A stretch of 64,000 nt of DNA, taken from contig NZ_VRYH01000001.1 in NCBI RefSeq assembly GCF_008079445.1, positions 567,196 to 631,195 on the forward strand. The letters are read 5' to 3'. This DNA comes from Aidingimonas lacisalsi (GTDB lineage: Bacteria; Pseudomonadota; Gammaproteobacteria; Pseudomonadales; Halomonadaceae). The notes beneath the pieces are model-generated. The model was given only the letters and a program-made list of their open reading frames with translations, was not told where the DNA came from and did no database searches. Made by a program: the position numbers and the translations under genes. Positions 38,759 through 47,340 of this stretch are shown one piece after another; position 1 is the first letter of the stretch; each line of letters begins with the position of its first letter.

Positions 38759-38959
38759 ATGCAGATTCAGCTCAATGGTGAGATGACCTCGCTTGAGGGC
38801 GATACCACGATTCATGATCTCGTCACGTCTCTGGGGCTGACCCAACGCCGTATTGCCGTTGAGGTCAACGAAGAGATCGTGCCCCGGAGTCAGCACGATG
38901 CCATCTCATTGACCGACGGCGATCGCGTGGAAATCGTCCACGCCATTGGCGGCGGTTGA
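38759..38959 (+). CDS. thiS: Sulfur carrier protein ThiS
   Basis: 66 residues, ubiquitin-like fold, with C-terminal diglycine AIGGG that is thiocarboxylated to donate sulfur for the thiazole ring of thiamine. [15 protein letters not shown] is the family core. GGAGG lies 5 nt before ATG 38759. It is cotranscribed with thiG 17 bp downstream. Confidence 0.93.
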   Translation: MQIQLNGEMTSLEGDTTIHDLVTSLGLTQRRIAVEVNEEIVPRSQHDAISLTDGDRVEIVHAIGGG

Positions 38960-38976
38960 TTGTTCAAGGAGCCACC

Positions 38977-39774
38977 ATGTCCTTTCAAGATATCGACCAT
39001 CCTTTGTCGATCGCCGGTCGTACCTTTACCTCGCGCTTGTTGGTGGGGACGGGGAAATACCGGGATTACGATGAGGCGGCAGCAGCGATCACGGCCAGCG
39101 GCGCGGAAATCGTGACGTTCGCCGTACGTCGCACCAACCTGGAGCAGAGCGCCGATGAGCCCGGCCTGCTCGATGTGATTCCCCCCGACCGATACACGCT
39201 GCTTCCCAACACCGCCGGTTGTTATACCGCGAAGGAGGCGGTTCGTACCTGCAATCTGGCACGTGAACTCCTTGATGGCCATAATCTCGTGAAGCTCGAG
39301 GTGCTTGGTGATGCCGAAACGCTGTACCCCAATGTGGTGGAGACGTTGAAGGCGGCTGATGAACTGATCCATCTCGGCTTCGATGTCATGGTCTACACCA
39401 ATGACGACCCTATCGTTGCCAAGGAGCTCGAGCAGCGAGGCTGTGCAGCGGTCATGCCCTTGGGCTCGTTGATCGGGTCCGGACACGGCCTGCAGAATAC
39501 GCACAACCTGCGCTTGATCGCCGAACGTGCCGCGGTGCCGGTGCTCGTGGATGCGGGGATCGGGACCGCCTCGGATGCGGCCATGGCAATGGAACTTGGT
39601 TACGATGCGGTGCTTGTCAATTCGGCGATTGCGCATGCTCGTCAACCCGCGTTGATGGGACAGGCGATGAAGCAAGCCGTACAAGCGGGGCGTGCGGCAT
39701 TCCTGGCTGGACGAATGCCGCGTCGCCAGTCTGCTGAGCCGTCTTCCCCGTTTGCCGGTCGTATCAATGACTGA
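38977..39774 (+). CDS. thiG: Thiazole synthase
   Basis: 265 residues, TIM barrel. Uses DXP (product of dxs), dehydroglycine and ThiS-thiocarboxylate to build thiazole phosphate. Schiff-base Lys is K106 in [10 protein letters not shown]; phosphate-binding glycines lie in [11 protein letters not shown] and [12 protein letters not shown]. Start ATG 38977 with AAGGAG upstream. Located between thiS and trmB, whose open frame begins at the thiG stop. Confidence 0.95.
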   Translation: MSFQDIDHPLSIAGRTFTSRLLVGTGKYRDYDEAAAAITASGAEIVTFAVRRTNLEQSADEPGLLDVIPPDRYTLLPNTAGCYTAKEAVRTCNLARELLDGHNLVKLEVLGDAETLYPNVVETLKAADELIHLGFDVMVYTNDDPIVAKELEQRGCAAVMPLGSLIGSGHGLQNTHNLRLIAERAAVPVLVDAGIGTASDAAMAMELGYDAVLVNSAIAHARQPALMGQAMKQAVQAGRAAFLAGRMPRRQSAEPSSPFAGRIND

Positions 39775-39809
39775 TGCGGCGCGTTCGACCAACCCGAGAA
39801 GCCAACCAC

Positions 39810-40541
39810 ATGAACGACGTTGACCAGGATAGTTCCGCTTCCCCGACCGCGACACGGCCCCAACGAGGCATCAAGAGCTATGTCTTGCGCGCCGGTCGCA
39901 TGACCTCGGCTCAGACGCGTGGGCTGGAAGACATCTGGCCACGCTGGGGACTGTCGCTCGCGGATGGCCGTCAGGATCTGGAGGCGGTGTTCGGTCGTCG
40001 TTCCAGACGACGCGTCGTCGAAATCGGCTTCGGTATGGGAGGATCGCTGATCGAACAGGCCGAATCCCACCCAGAGATCGACTTCCTCGGGATCGAGGTG
40101 CATGCCCCGGGGGTCGGCAAGTTGCTCGATGAAGCCGACAAACGGGGATTGACCAACTTGCGGGTGTATCGTGAAGACGCTGTCCGAGTCTTGAACGAAT
40201 GTCTCGGACCGGGAACGATCGATACACTGCAGCTGTTTTTTCCCGACCCTTGGCCCAAGAAGAAGCACCACAAACGACGGATCGTTCAGCCGGCGTTCAT
40301 CGACCTGATACGCACGCGCCTCAAGCTCGGCGGGACACTGCACATGGCGACCGACTGGGAACAGTACGCCGAACATATGGTGGAGGTCATGCAGAGGGTG
40401 TCGGGGTATCGCAATGTGGCTGGCGAGGCTGCGTCGCCCTTCGTGGTGCGTCCCGAATTTCGCCCGTTGACCAAGTTTGAGGCGCGTGGCGAGCGTCTTG
40501 GGCACGGGGTTTGGGATCTGATGTACGAGCGTGACGAATAG
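39810..40541 (+). CDS. trmB: tRNA (guanine-N7-)-methyltransferase
   Basis: 243 residues. Methylates G46 in the variable loop of tRNA. SAM-binding [12 protein letters not shown] (~residue 70), [14 protein letters not shown], and the catalytic/tRNA motif [15 protein letters not shown] are all present. Start ATG 39810 (MNDVDQD), since the open frame before it contains thiG-trmB spacer codons; the ribosome site is weak. Its last 155 bp overlap the 3' end of the opposing permease gene. Confidence 0.94.
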   Translation: MNDVDQDSSASPTATRPQRGIKSYVLRAGRMTSAQTRGLEDIWPRWGLSLADGRQDLEAVFGRRSRRRVVEIGFGMGGSLIEQAESHPEIDFLGIEVHAPGVGKLLDEADKRGLTNLRVYREDAVRVLNECLGPGTIDTLQLFFPDPWPKKKHHKRRIVQPAFIDLIRTRLKLGGTLHMATDWEQYAEHMVEVMQRVSGYRNVAGEAASPFVVRPEFRPLTKFEARGERLGHGVWDLMYERDE

Positions 40542-41427
40542 CCAGGCCCACACCGGCGATCGCGATGCCCATCCCGATAATGCCCAGTGTGCCGGGTGAC
40601 TCTCCGAACAGACTGGCGGCCCATAACAGAGTCACTGGTGGTGTCAGATAAACCAGCGTCGATGTCAGTGTGACTCCCAGGCGTCGCAGGCTGGTGACGA
40701 AAAAGCCGTATCCGCCAAGGCTCGAAAGCACGATCAGCCAAGCGATGGCAGATAGCGTCACTATGTCCAGCGAGGGCATGGGCAGGTGACCGCTTCCCGC
40801 GATGAGGGCCGCCAGGCCGAAAATGAGCGATGTGGCGCCCAACTGGCTGACCAACGTCATGTCGAGGGGGAGCCGTGCAGGTCGCCGGGCCGACAGTAGA
40901 CTGCCCAGCGTGACCGAGACCACCGAGGCAAGTGGCAGAGCATAAGCCCATAATGGTGTGTGAGTGCCATTACCGATGTCATCGGTCACGCAGAGTAGGA
41001 CTCCGACCGTTGCGACCGTCATGCCCAACCAGCCACGCCGGGAGAGCCGTTCTCCCAGCCAGGGGCCCGCCAAGGCAGCGGCCAATAGTGGCTGTAGCGC
41101 TGCAATCAAGGCCGTAATGCCGGCACTGACACCGAACTCGATCGCCAGGGTGACACCCAGCAGATAGCCCCCCATGGTCAAGCTGCCGATGCCGGCTTCA
41201 GCGATGATATCGCTGGCTGATACAGGGTGGTGACGACGGCGCAGATAGCACCATGCGCCCACCAGCAGGAATGCCAGCAAAAAGCGCCAGGCAAACAGGC
41301 TTAACACGGGCATTGGCGACTCCGTTGCCAGACGAGCGCCGACGAACCCGCTGCTCCAGCACACCACGAAGCCTGTGGCGATCAGATATTGACTTGCCGA
41401 CAAGCGACCTGACAGATGATCGATCAT
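40387..41427 (-). CDS. EamA/DMT family transporter
   Basis: 346 residues; ten membrane helices in two EamA repeats (residues ~15-140 and ~155-295), opening [19 protein letters not shown]. Inner-membrane metabolite exporter type; substrate unknown. The C-terminal ~50 residues are hydrophilic, Arg/Pro/Thr-rich and lie wholly antisense to trmB, so the original stop was probably lost and the frame extended by chance. It is divergent to a LysR gene that probably controls it. Confidence 0.85.
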   Translation of the reverse strand: MIDHLSGRLSASQYLIATGFVVCWSSGFVGARLATESPMPVLSLFAWRFLLAFLLVGAWCYLRRRHHPVSASDIIAEAGIGSLTMGGYLLGVTLAIEFGVSAGITALIAALQPLLAAALAGPWLGERLSRRGWLGMTVATVGVLLCVTDDIGNGTHTPLWAYALPLASVVSVTLGSLLSARRPARLPLDMTLVSQLGATSLIFGLAALIAGSGHLPMPSLDIVTLSAIAWLIVLSSLGGYGFFVTSLRRLGVTLTSTLVYLTPPVTLLWAASLFGESPGTLGIIGMGIAIAGVGLAIRHARTSDPKPRAQDARHAPQTWSTGEIRDAPRRATQPRQPHCDTPTPSA

Positions 41428-41463
41428 GGCCTCGCTCCCTTATTGATGATGGCGAGGCGATTG

Positions 41464-41496
41464 TGAATCGATTATCGTGTTCAATGAATCGATATT
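41464..41496. promoter_or_regulatory. Direct repeat in LysR/EamA divergent gap, candidate operator
   Basis: TGAATCGATTAT (41464-41475) and TGAATCGATATT (41485-41496) begin 21 bp apart, two helical turns, and each holds ATCGAT. The gap is only 89 bp, so binding would affect both promoters. Confidence 0.45.
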
Positions 41497-41516
41497 TATT
41501 GTAGTGAGCATTCAAA

Positions 41517-42425
41517 ATGGTTGAAGTCTCGTCCGCATCGCTGGATATCGAGTTGCTCCGCAGTTTCCAGGCGGTGGCGCAGCAGGGGTCTCTGGCAGGC
41601 GCGGCTACACAACGGCATCGCACCGTGAGTGCGATCAGTATGCAGATCAAGCGACTGGAAAGCGTACTGGATACACGGTTACTGAGTCGTGGGGCTCGCG
41701 GCATGACACTGACCCCGACCGGGGAGTCGTTATTGCGGGAGGTGCGTGAGTTATTGCGCCAACACGATGCACTCATGGCCCGTTTCACTGGGCGAGGACT
41801 GAGTGGCAAGGTGCTTTTCGGCATGCCGGAAGACTATGCCAGTGCCATGGTCGGTGATGTACTGCCGGAGTTCCTGGCCCAGCATCCCGATGTGTTGTTG
41901 GAAACCGTTACGGCACCGAGTGGGGCACTGGCACATCTGGTCGAGACGGGGGAACTGGCGATGGCAGTCATGCTGGATCGGCCGCATCGGTTGCAGGGGG
42001 GCGAGCCGCTATGGACAACCTCGCCTGTCTGGGTGACGGGTCGAGAAGCTCGCACGAACGAGGCCCTCGACCAGGCATTACCGCTCGCTTTGCATACGGA
42101 ACAATGTCCCTACCGCGCACTGGCCTTGGAGGCATTGGAGCGGTGCCACCGTCCCTGGTATCCGGTATTCACCAGTTCCAGTATTCATGCCGTGGAAACG
42201 GCCGTCGCCGCAGGACTGGCTATCAGCGTGCTTGACCGTGAACGTGTGACATCGGCCATGCGGGTATTGGGAGAAGAGGACGGACTACCGGCTCTGTCGG
42301 CATGCGAAGCTAGATTGTATTTTGCAGAGCGTATCCATCGGGATTCCCGCCAGGCGGTCGAGGCGTTGGCAACTATGCTACGAGAACGACTGTTCCAGCG
42401 GGGACCATGGCGTGGTGATCGATAA
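41517..42425 (+). CDS. LysR family transcriptional regulator
   Basis: 302 residues. The helix-turn-helix region is DIELLRSFQAVAQQGSLAGA followed by RHRTVSAISMQIKRLESVLD (residues ~8-50); the effector domain begins near 90 with GKVLFGMPEDYAS. The core resembles LrhA/HexA-like regulators, but I cannot fix its ligand. It is divergent to the EamA permease, the usual exporter-regulator arrangement, with repeats between. It is convergent on the candidate small RNA and its terminator hairpin. Confidence 0.85.
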   Translation: MVEVSSASLDIELLRSFQAVAQQGSLAGAATQRHRTVSAISMQIKRLESVLDTRLLSRGARGMTLTPTGESLLREVRELLRQHDALMARFTGRGLSGKVLFGMPEDYASAMVGDVLPEFLAQHPDVLLETVTAPSGALAHLVETGELAMAVMLDRPHRLQGGEPLWTTSPVWVTGREARTNEALDQALPLALHTEQCPYRALALEALERCHRPWYPVFTSSSIHAVETAVAAGLAISVLDRERVTSAMRVLGEEDGLPALSACEARLYFAERIHRDSRQAVEALATMLRERLFQRGPWRGDR

Positions 42426-42452
42426 AAAAACGGCGACTCATGAGAGTCGCCG
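42424..42452 (-). terminator. Rho-independent terminator (minus strand)
   Basis: Perfect stem CGGCGACTC / GAGTCGCCG (42431-42439 and 42444-42452) with a 4-nt loop; on the minus strand it is followed by TTTTTTT (42430-42424). On the plus strand no T tract follows, so it works chiefly for minus-strand transcripts. Confidence 0.93.
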
Positions 42453-42541
42453 TCAAGACCGTGACTAGCTTGATGAGGAGAAACCATAGCAGGGAACCTG
42501 ACATTCTCTGTATGGCCTGTGGCACTTGGCGAGCGCCACGG
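42424..42541 (-). ncRNA. Candidate Fur-regulated small RNA (about 118 nt)
   Basis: Between convergent LysR and AEC genes. Minus-strand promoter TTGACG-17 bp-TATCTT (42575 to 42547) with a Fur box over the spacer and -10, and an A-tract just upstream, predicts a start near 42541. The transcript would carry a 5' hairpin (42539-42519, GTGGC/GCCAC), an unstructured CU-rich stretch GGTTTCTCCTCATC (42485-42472) that is anti-Shine-Dalgarno in character, and would end at the 42452-42424 terminator. The layout resembles RyhB/PrrF iron-sparing sRNAs. A 43-codon hydrophobic ORF (ATG 42504, stop 42373-42375) also lies here but reads through the terminator, so I favour noncoding RNA. Confidence 0.55.
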
Positions 42542-42546
42542 TTATC

Positions 42547-42575
42547 AAGATAATCATTCTCATTTGATACGTCAA
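42547..42575 (-). promoter_or_regulatory. Sigma-70 promoter with Fur box
   Basis: Minus strand: -35 TTGACG (42575-42570), 17-bp spacer, -10 TATCTT (42552-42547). Within it, TGAGAAT-G-ATTATCT (42562-42548) matches the Fur 7-1-7 consensus TGATAATNATTATCA at 12 of 14 positions. An AAAAAAAA tract lies upstream of the -35 like an UP element. Confidence 0.6.
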
Positions 42576-42622
42576 TCGTAACAAGAATTTTTTTTATCTG
42601 ATGATGCTTCTCGTTTCCTTGG

Positions 42623-42660
42623 CCGCTATCCGCTATCCGCTATCCGCTATCCGCTATCCG
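42623..42660. repeat. Heptanucleotide tandem repeat CCGCTAT, 5 copies plus partial
   Basis: Five exact CCGCTAT units and a final CCG cover 42623-42660. They begin within the stop codon region of the AEC gene: read on the minus strand the TAG stop is in the first GGATAGC unit, so copy-number changes would alter only the 3' untranslated region. Confidence 0.9.
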
Positions 42661-43568
42661 GTCAGCAGCAGCCAAGCGGGTAATGTCACCATGGCCAGCA
42701 AGGTCTGTCCGGTAATCAGGGCCGCCATCAAGTCGGCGTCTCCCCCCAACTGTCGTGCAAGGATGTAGGCTGACGTTGCCGTAGGAAGTGCAGCGAACAG
42801 CAAGACGACGTCACGACTGATGGGATCCAGTTGCAGGAGGAAGGACAAGCACAGCACCATCGCCGGTGTCAGGATCAGTTTGATCAGATTGGCCGCCCAT
42901 ACCCCCCGGTCCAAACGCACTAGCGCGTGAGGTCGCAAGGCGACGCCCACGGCAACCAGCCCCAGAGGCAGAGCGGCCGCACCCAGTAGATGAATGGTCC
43001 GGTTGCTCCAGCCGGGCAGTCCGACATCCGATAGATTGAGCGCGATACCCAAGAGGCAGGCGAGAATCAGTGGATTACGAATCAGGGCCAGTAGGCTGCG
43101 TCCCAGATTGGCGCTTCCCAGCGTTCCCGCTGCAATGAAACTGGCGACACACAGGATATTGACGACAGGCACCATGAGCGCGACGGCAACGGCAGCGACG
43201 GTGGCGCCGCTGCCCCCATGAATGGCAGCGGCGCCTGCCACCCCGACGTAGGTGTTGAAACGTAGTGAGCCCTGGAAAACGGACGTGAACGTGGCGCCAT
43301 CTAGCCCCAGCCACTCTCGTCCCCGCCACAGGAGTATGGCGAAACCGACCATGACGCCGAGTAGAGCGATGGCAACGCGTATGACGGGAACCTCCTCGAC
43401 ATTGGCGGTCGCCAGGGTCGAGACCAGCATGGCAGGAAAGAGGAGATAATAGATGACGCGTTCCAACTGCGGCCAGAAGTCGTTTCCCGGCCAGCGTCGC
43501 CAGCCGAGTACCGCACCCAGCAAAATCAGTAGAAACAGGGGGCCTAGCGCGCTGTCGACGCCGGTCAT
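42654..43568 (-). CDS. AEC family transporter (auxin efflux carrier-like)
   Basis: 304 residues, about ten hydrophobic helices. It begins LGPLFLLILLGAVLGW as family members do, has the paired repeats with AAALPLGLVAVGVALRP and ends FAALPTATSAYILARQLGGD, a strongly conserved AEC motif. Such bacterial proteins export or import carboxylates (for example malonate or malate); the substrate here is unknown. Its TAG stop is the first unit of a 7-bp repeat tract. Confidence 0.85.
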   Translation of the reverse strand: MTGVDSALGPLFLLILLGAVLGWRRWPGNDFWPQLERVIYYLLFPAMLVSTLATANVEEVPVIRVAIALLGVMVGFAILLWRGREWLGLDGATFTSVFQGSLRFNTYVGVAGAAAIHGGSGATVAAVAVALMVPVVNILCVASFIAAGTLGSANLGRSLLALIRNPLILACLLGIALNLSDVGLPGWSNRTIHLLGAAALPLGLVAVGVALRPHALVRLDRGVWAANLIKLILTPAMVLCLSFLLQLDPISRDVVLLFAALPTATSAYILARQLGGDADLMAALITGQTLLAMVTLPAWLLLTG

Positions 43569-43679
43569 GAAACCTCCTTGGTCTGACAGGACGACCGTGA
43601 TGGTAGATCACAGCCGTTGGCGGCAATAGCTGATAAGCTTATCGCTAAATGCTGTTGTATAGGAGGGGGCGTCACCGCC

Positions 43680-44192
43680 ATGCCACATTCTTTGCGTCCC
43701 ACCGATGATGAGGCGCCACGGTCGCCCTTGCTCAACCTGTTGATCGTGGTGACATTGGTGACCGTCGTCGTAGCGGCCTGGTATCTTGTCGATTACTATC
43801 TGCGTGGTAGTAGTGAGCACATGACTTGGTATCCGCCGGAAACGCCATGCGATTTGCATCAGGGCCAATGCCGAGCGGCGTTGGGATTGCATGCCGACAT
43901 GACACTGCGTATCGATGGGCCAATCGATACTTCGAGGTCCCTGCCACTGACAGTGCATCTTGACGGTGTGGACGCAAACGCCGTTACGGTGGAATTCGTG
44001 GGGCGTAGTATGTCGATGGGAGCCAACCGTGTCGAACTGGAAGCGACAGACGATGGCGAATTCCGTGGCGAGGGAGAACTGGGGGTTTGTAGCGAGACTG
44101 TCATGCCCTGGCGTGCCCAGGTAATTGTGGAAACCGATGAGGGGCGCAAAGGGAGTTGGTTCGATTTCGACATAACGAAGGAGGCGGGATGA
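43680..44192 (+). CDS. Membrane-anchored hypothetical protein coupled to SCO
   Basis: 170 residues from ATG 43680 (AGGAGG lies 12 nt upstream). One transmembrane segment (~residues 20-42, LLNLLIVVTLVTVVVAAWYL) and a periplasmic domain with three Cys, two of them in ETPCDLHQGQC. The domain looks beta-rich (LPLTVHLDGVDANAVTVEF). The gene overlaps the SCO gene by 4 bp (ATGA), so the pair is translationally coupled; a FixH-like copper or cytochrome-oxidase assembly role is inferred from this and from the Cys pair, not shown. Confidence 0.75.
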   Translation: MPHSLRPTDDEAPRSPLLNLLIVVTLVTVVVAAWYLVDYYLRGSSEHMTWYPPETPCDLHQGQCRAALGLHADMTLRIDGPIDTSRSLPLTVHLDGVDANAVTVEFVGRSMSMGANRVELEATDDGEFRGEGELGVCSETVMPWRAQVIVETDEGRKGSWFDFDITKEAG

Positions 44193-44788
44193 CACGGCGA
44201 TGGGGCATATGGTTGGGAACGGGGATACTGCTGGTTGCCGTAGCGATTGGCGCCTGGAGTTATCAGCAGTATTTTCGTGGCAGTGACGAGCCGCAAGGAG
44301 GCGACATCACGCTGCCGTCGACCCAGGGGGAATTCTCATTATCCGAGATTGATGATGACGAGATCGGCGTGCTGTTCTTCGGCTTCACCTATTGCCCCGA
44401 TGTCTGTCCGATGACGTTGTCGGTCATTCGACAGGCCTTGCAACGCCTGGAGGATGATAAGGCTGAGCGTATCGTTCCAGTGTTGATCAGTGTGGATCCC
44501 GAACGCGATACGTTGGAACGGCTGGACGAGTACGTCGGCTCGTTCGGTGACGCTTTCATAGGGGTACGGCCGAGTGAAGCGGAGCTGAACGACATTGCCG
44601 AGCGCTATGATGTCTCCTGGCGTAAGGTGGAGGTTCAGGACTCCGAACTGGAGTACACGGTCGACCATACCGCTTCGCTCTTTCTGGTCGACCATGAAGG
44701 TAATATCCTGGAGCGAGTCTTGTACTCTCCCGTTCCCAATAGCCTGATAGCGGCTCTGGAAGCGCAATTCGAGTCGCAGGATCCATGA
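44189..44788 (+). CDS. SCO1/SenC family copper metallochaperone
   Basis: 199 residues: an N-terminal anchor (~8-25) and a thioredoxin-like periplasmic domain. Copper ligands are C69 and C73 in FTYCPDVCPM and the His in YTVDHTASLF (~residue 157). Such proteins deliver copper to the CuA site of cytochrome c oxidase or act as thiol reductases. It overlaps the upstream hypothetical gene by 4 bp. Convergent with the FKBP gene. Confidence 0.92.
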   Translation: MTRRWGIWLGTGILLVAVAIGAWSYQQYFRGSDEPQGGDITLPSTQGEFSLSEIDDDEIGVLFFGFTYCPDVCPMTLSVIRQALQRLEDDKAERIVPVLISVDPERDTLERLDEYVGSFGDAFIGVRPSEAELNDIAERYDVSWRKVEVQDSELEYTVDHTASLFLVDHEGNILERVLYSPVPNSLIAALEAQFESQDP

Positions 44789-44801
44789 CGTCCATGCCCC
44801 A

Positions 44802-45485
44802 CTATTCGATGCCCAGGAGCTCGACCTTGAAAGTCAGGGTTTCGTTCGGTCCGATAGGCCCTTGCCCCTGAGCGCCATAGCCAAGTTCGGCGGGGACATA
44901 GATCATCCAGGTATCGCCGACGCTCATTAGCTGCAAGGCTTCCTGCCACCCTTCGATGACCTGATCGACCCGGAAGCTGACTGGTTCACCACGGTCGTAA
45001 GAGCTGTCGAAGACCTGACCATCGAGTAGTGTGCCTTCGTAATGAACCTCGACACTGGAATTGGCAGTCGGACTCGGGCCGTTGCCTGATTCCAGAATCT
45101 TGTATTGCAGGCCGGAGTCCGTCACGTTCACGTCTTCGTTTTCGGCGTTTTCCGCCAGGAAGCGTCTCCCTTCTTCCTGATTGGACGTGGCTTGCTGGTT
45201 GGCTTGCGCTTGACGCTCCGCCATGGCTTGTTCCTGGAAACGGCTGAGTGTGTCGGCTATCTCCTCTTCACTCATGGCCAACTCATCGTCGGCGTAAACA
45301 TCCTCGATAGCCTGAGTGAAAGTATCGAGGTCGAGGTTGTCGATATCCTGTACCAGGCTTTGCCCCAAGGTGACGCCCAGACTGTAACTGAGCTTCTCTT
45401 CGTCGTTTTGCGGTTCGGCCAGCACGGACAAGGGAACGATACCCAAGAGAGCTGTCAGCATCGCGGCGATCGTTGGTGTTTTCAT
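44802..45485 (-). CDS. FKBP-type peptidyl-prolyl isomerase (FkpA/Mip-like)
   Basis: 227 residues with a signal peptide (1-23, ending LA-EP), an N-terminal helical dimerisation region (about 30-110, including MAERQAQANQQATSNQEEGR) and a C-terminal FKBP domain (125-227) with SSVEVHYEGTLLDGQVFDSS, VIEGWQEAL and WMIYVPAELGYGAQG. Periplasmic prolyl isomerase and chaperone. It is separate from the tea operon: both run leftward, with 76 bp between them. Confidence 0.88.
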   Translation of the reverse strand: MKTPTIAAMLTALLGIVPLSVLAEPQNDEEKLSYSLGVTLGQSLVQDIDNLDLDTFTQAIEDVYADDELAMSEEEIADTLSRFQEQAMAERQAQANQQATSNQEEGRRFLAENAENEDVNVTDSGLQYKILESGNGPSPTANSSVEVHYEGTLLDGQVFDSSYDRGEPVSFRVDQVIEGWQEALQLMSVGDTWMIYVPAELGYGAQGQGPIGPNETLTFKVELLGIE

Positions 45486-45561
45486 TCAAGCCCCTTTTCG
45501 AAAACGTGATAGACGAGATATTGGACTCTATCAGGGCATGAACGTTTGTGCACCGGCGACG

Positions 45562-46002
45562 TTACACCACTAACGTCGGACATTTGGCCATCGTCGCCAC
45601 GCGTTGCGAAACGCTGCCCAACAATGATGCCGCTTTGTCGCCATTGGTGCCTTGAGAGCCGATCACGATCAGATCGACTCCTCGCTTGTTGGCGAAACGA
45701 ACTATCGTGCTCGAAGGACGTCCTCCTTTGACGAACGATCGGACCCGTGGAGCGCCCATGTCGATGGCTCTTGATTTAGCTTGTAGTGCGATCTCGGTGG
45801 CGTAATCCTTGAGCGCGTCGTCGGGGATGTCGAGTTGCTGGGGACGCACCATCGACAGTGACGCTTCGAGCAAGCTGTGGTGCTTGAATACGCACAGGAC
45901 GTAAAGCTCGGCATCGCAGAGCTTCTGTAACTCGACCGCTTTTTCCAGCGCGGCGAGTGCCCCTGTCGAACCGTCCACCGGCACCAGAATCTTGTCGAAC
46001 AT
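45562..46002 (-). CDS. teaD: Universal stress protein TeaD, regulator of the ectoine transporter
   Basis: 146 residues, single UspA domain. ATP-binding motif [20 protein letters not shown] follows LIVI, the type G-2x-G-9x-G(S/T) seen in ATP-binding Usps; N-terminus [19 protein letters not shown]. It follows teaC by 23 bp, exactly as TeaD follows TeaABC in Halomonas elongata, where TeaD lowers ectoine uptake in an ATP-dependent manner (known there, inferred here). An 8-bp hairpin straddles its stop codon. Confidence 0.87.
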   Translation of the reverse strand: MFDKILVPVDGSTGALAALEKAVELQKLCDAELYVLCVFKHHSLLEASLSMVRPQQLDIPDDALKDYATEIALQAKSRAIDMGAPRVRSFVKGGRPSSTIVRFANKRGVDLIVIGSQGTNGDKAASLLGSVSQRVATMAKCPTLVV

Positions 46003-46025
46003 ATCTCAATCTCCTTGTGCTGGTG

Positions 46026-47312
46026 TCAGTCGGCAAAGGCCAGGTCCCTCAGAAACAAGGCGATCTGGGGGAACATGATCAATAACGCGGCGGCCAGGAT
46101 TAGCATGAATACGAAGGGAGGGGTGCCCTTGATGACGTCGAAATAGGGACGCTTGAAAATGGCGATTGCGGTGAAAATGTCGCAACCGAAGGGAGGGGTT
46201 GCCGAACCGATCGCTACTTGCAAGGTGATCAGGATACCTACCAGCACCGGATCGAGTCCGGCGGCCTCGACAGCGGGTGCAAAAATCGGTGTCAGTACCA
46301 GGATGACCACGATCGGGTCGACGAACATACAGGCAATGAAAAAGGCGACGCAGATAGCGATCAGCACTCCGGTCGGACCGGCTTCCTGTATGCCGATGGC
46401 ACCGAGTATCTGCTGGGGAATCTGGGCGAACGAGATGATCCACGAAAAGCCATTGCCAACGGCCACCAGGATGAAGACGACGGCGGTGATCAAGCCGGTG
46501 GATTTGGCAATGGCATAGATATCGTTCGTCTTCAGCGAGCGGAATACCACGAACTCCAGCAGTACCGCGTAGAGAACGCATACGGCAGCCGCTTCCGTGG
46601 GACTGAATATGCCGCCATAAATGCCGCCGACGATAATGACCGGGAAGCCCAGTGGCCATAATGCCTGCTGAACGGCGGATAATCGTTCCCGCCACGACGA
46701 ACGTGTTTCGGTAGGCACGTCCTTGACGATGGCATAAATGATGCAATACGTGGCGAACATGCACAGAATCAGCAAGCCGGGCCCAATACCGGCGATGAAG
46801 AGTTCACCGATCGACGTACCGGAAATGACCCCGTAGATGATCATGCCGATGCTGGGAGGAATCAGGAACGCGATATCACTGGAGTTGATGATCAAGGCGA
46901 GCGTGAAGGAATCGGAGTAGCCGGCCTTGAGCATCTTGGGGCGCAGCGGCGAACCGACGGCAACGACCGTTGCCTGCGTCGAACCGGATACAGCGCCGAA
47001 CAGCGTGCAGGACGCCGCGGTACTGACGGCCAAGCCCCCTTTGATATGACCGATGAACGCCATGACCATGGCAATCAAGCGGTTGGCCGATTGACCTCGC
47101 GTCATGATGTCGGCGGCCAGGATGAACATGGGAACGGCGATCAGCGAGGCGGGACGAATGCCGGCCATCAATTGCTGGATCAGGGTTTCCATCTGTCCCA
47201 GACCATTGAACATCATGTAGAAGCCGATGACCGCTGCCGTGATCAGCGGAATCATCATCGGGAAGCCCAGCAGTAGCAGGGCTATCATGGTGGTGACCAT
47301 TATCGTTGTCAT
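46026..47312 (-). CDS. teaC: Ectoine TRAP transporter large permease TeaC
   Basis: 428 residues, DctM family, about 12 inner-membrane helices. Signature segments are RPASLIAVPMFILAADIMTR, AASCTLFGAVSGSTQATVVA and VAIGSATPPFGCDIFTAIAI. Sodium-dependent import of ectoine and hydroxyectoine with TeaB and TeaA. It starts 28 bp after teaB. Confidence 0.9.
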   Translation of the reverse strand: MTTIMVTTMIALLLLGFPMMIPLITAAVIGFYMMFNGLGQMETLIQQLMAGIRPASLIAVPMFILAADIMTRGQSANRLIAMVMAFIGHIKGGLAVSTAASCTLFGAVSGSTQATVVAVGSPLRPKMLKAGYSDSFTLALIINSSDIAFLIPPSIGMIIYGVISGTSIGELFIAGIGPGLLILCMFATYCIIYAIVKDVPTETRSSWRERLSAVQQALWPLGFPVIIVGGIYGGIFSPTEAAAVCVLYAVLLEFVVFRSLKTNDIYAIAKSTGLITAVVFILVAVGNGFSWIISFAQIPQQILGAIGIQEAGPTGVLIAICVAFFIACMFVDPIVVILVLTPIFAPAVEAAGLDPVLVGILITLQVAIGSATPPFGCDIFTAIAIFKRPYFDVIKGTPPFVFMLILAAALLIMFPQIALFLRDLAFAD

Positions 47313-47340
47313 TGCAGTTTCCTCCAGGGGCTGCCCCGCA

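Noticed and set aside
39642-40553. 303-codon antisense frame over trmB
   Set aside because: Shadow of trmB: no ribosome site, no domain, and the sense strand encodes an unmistakable TrmB.
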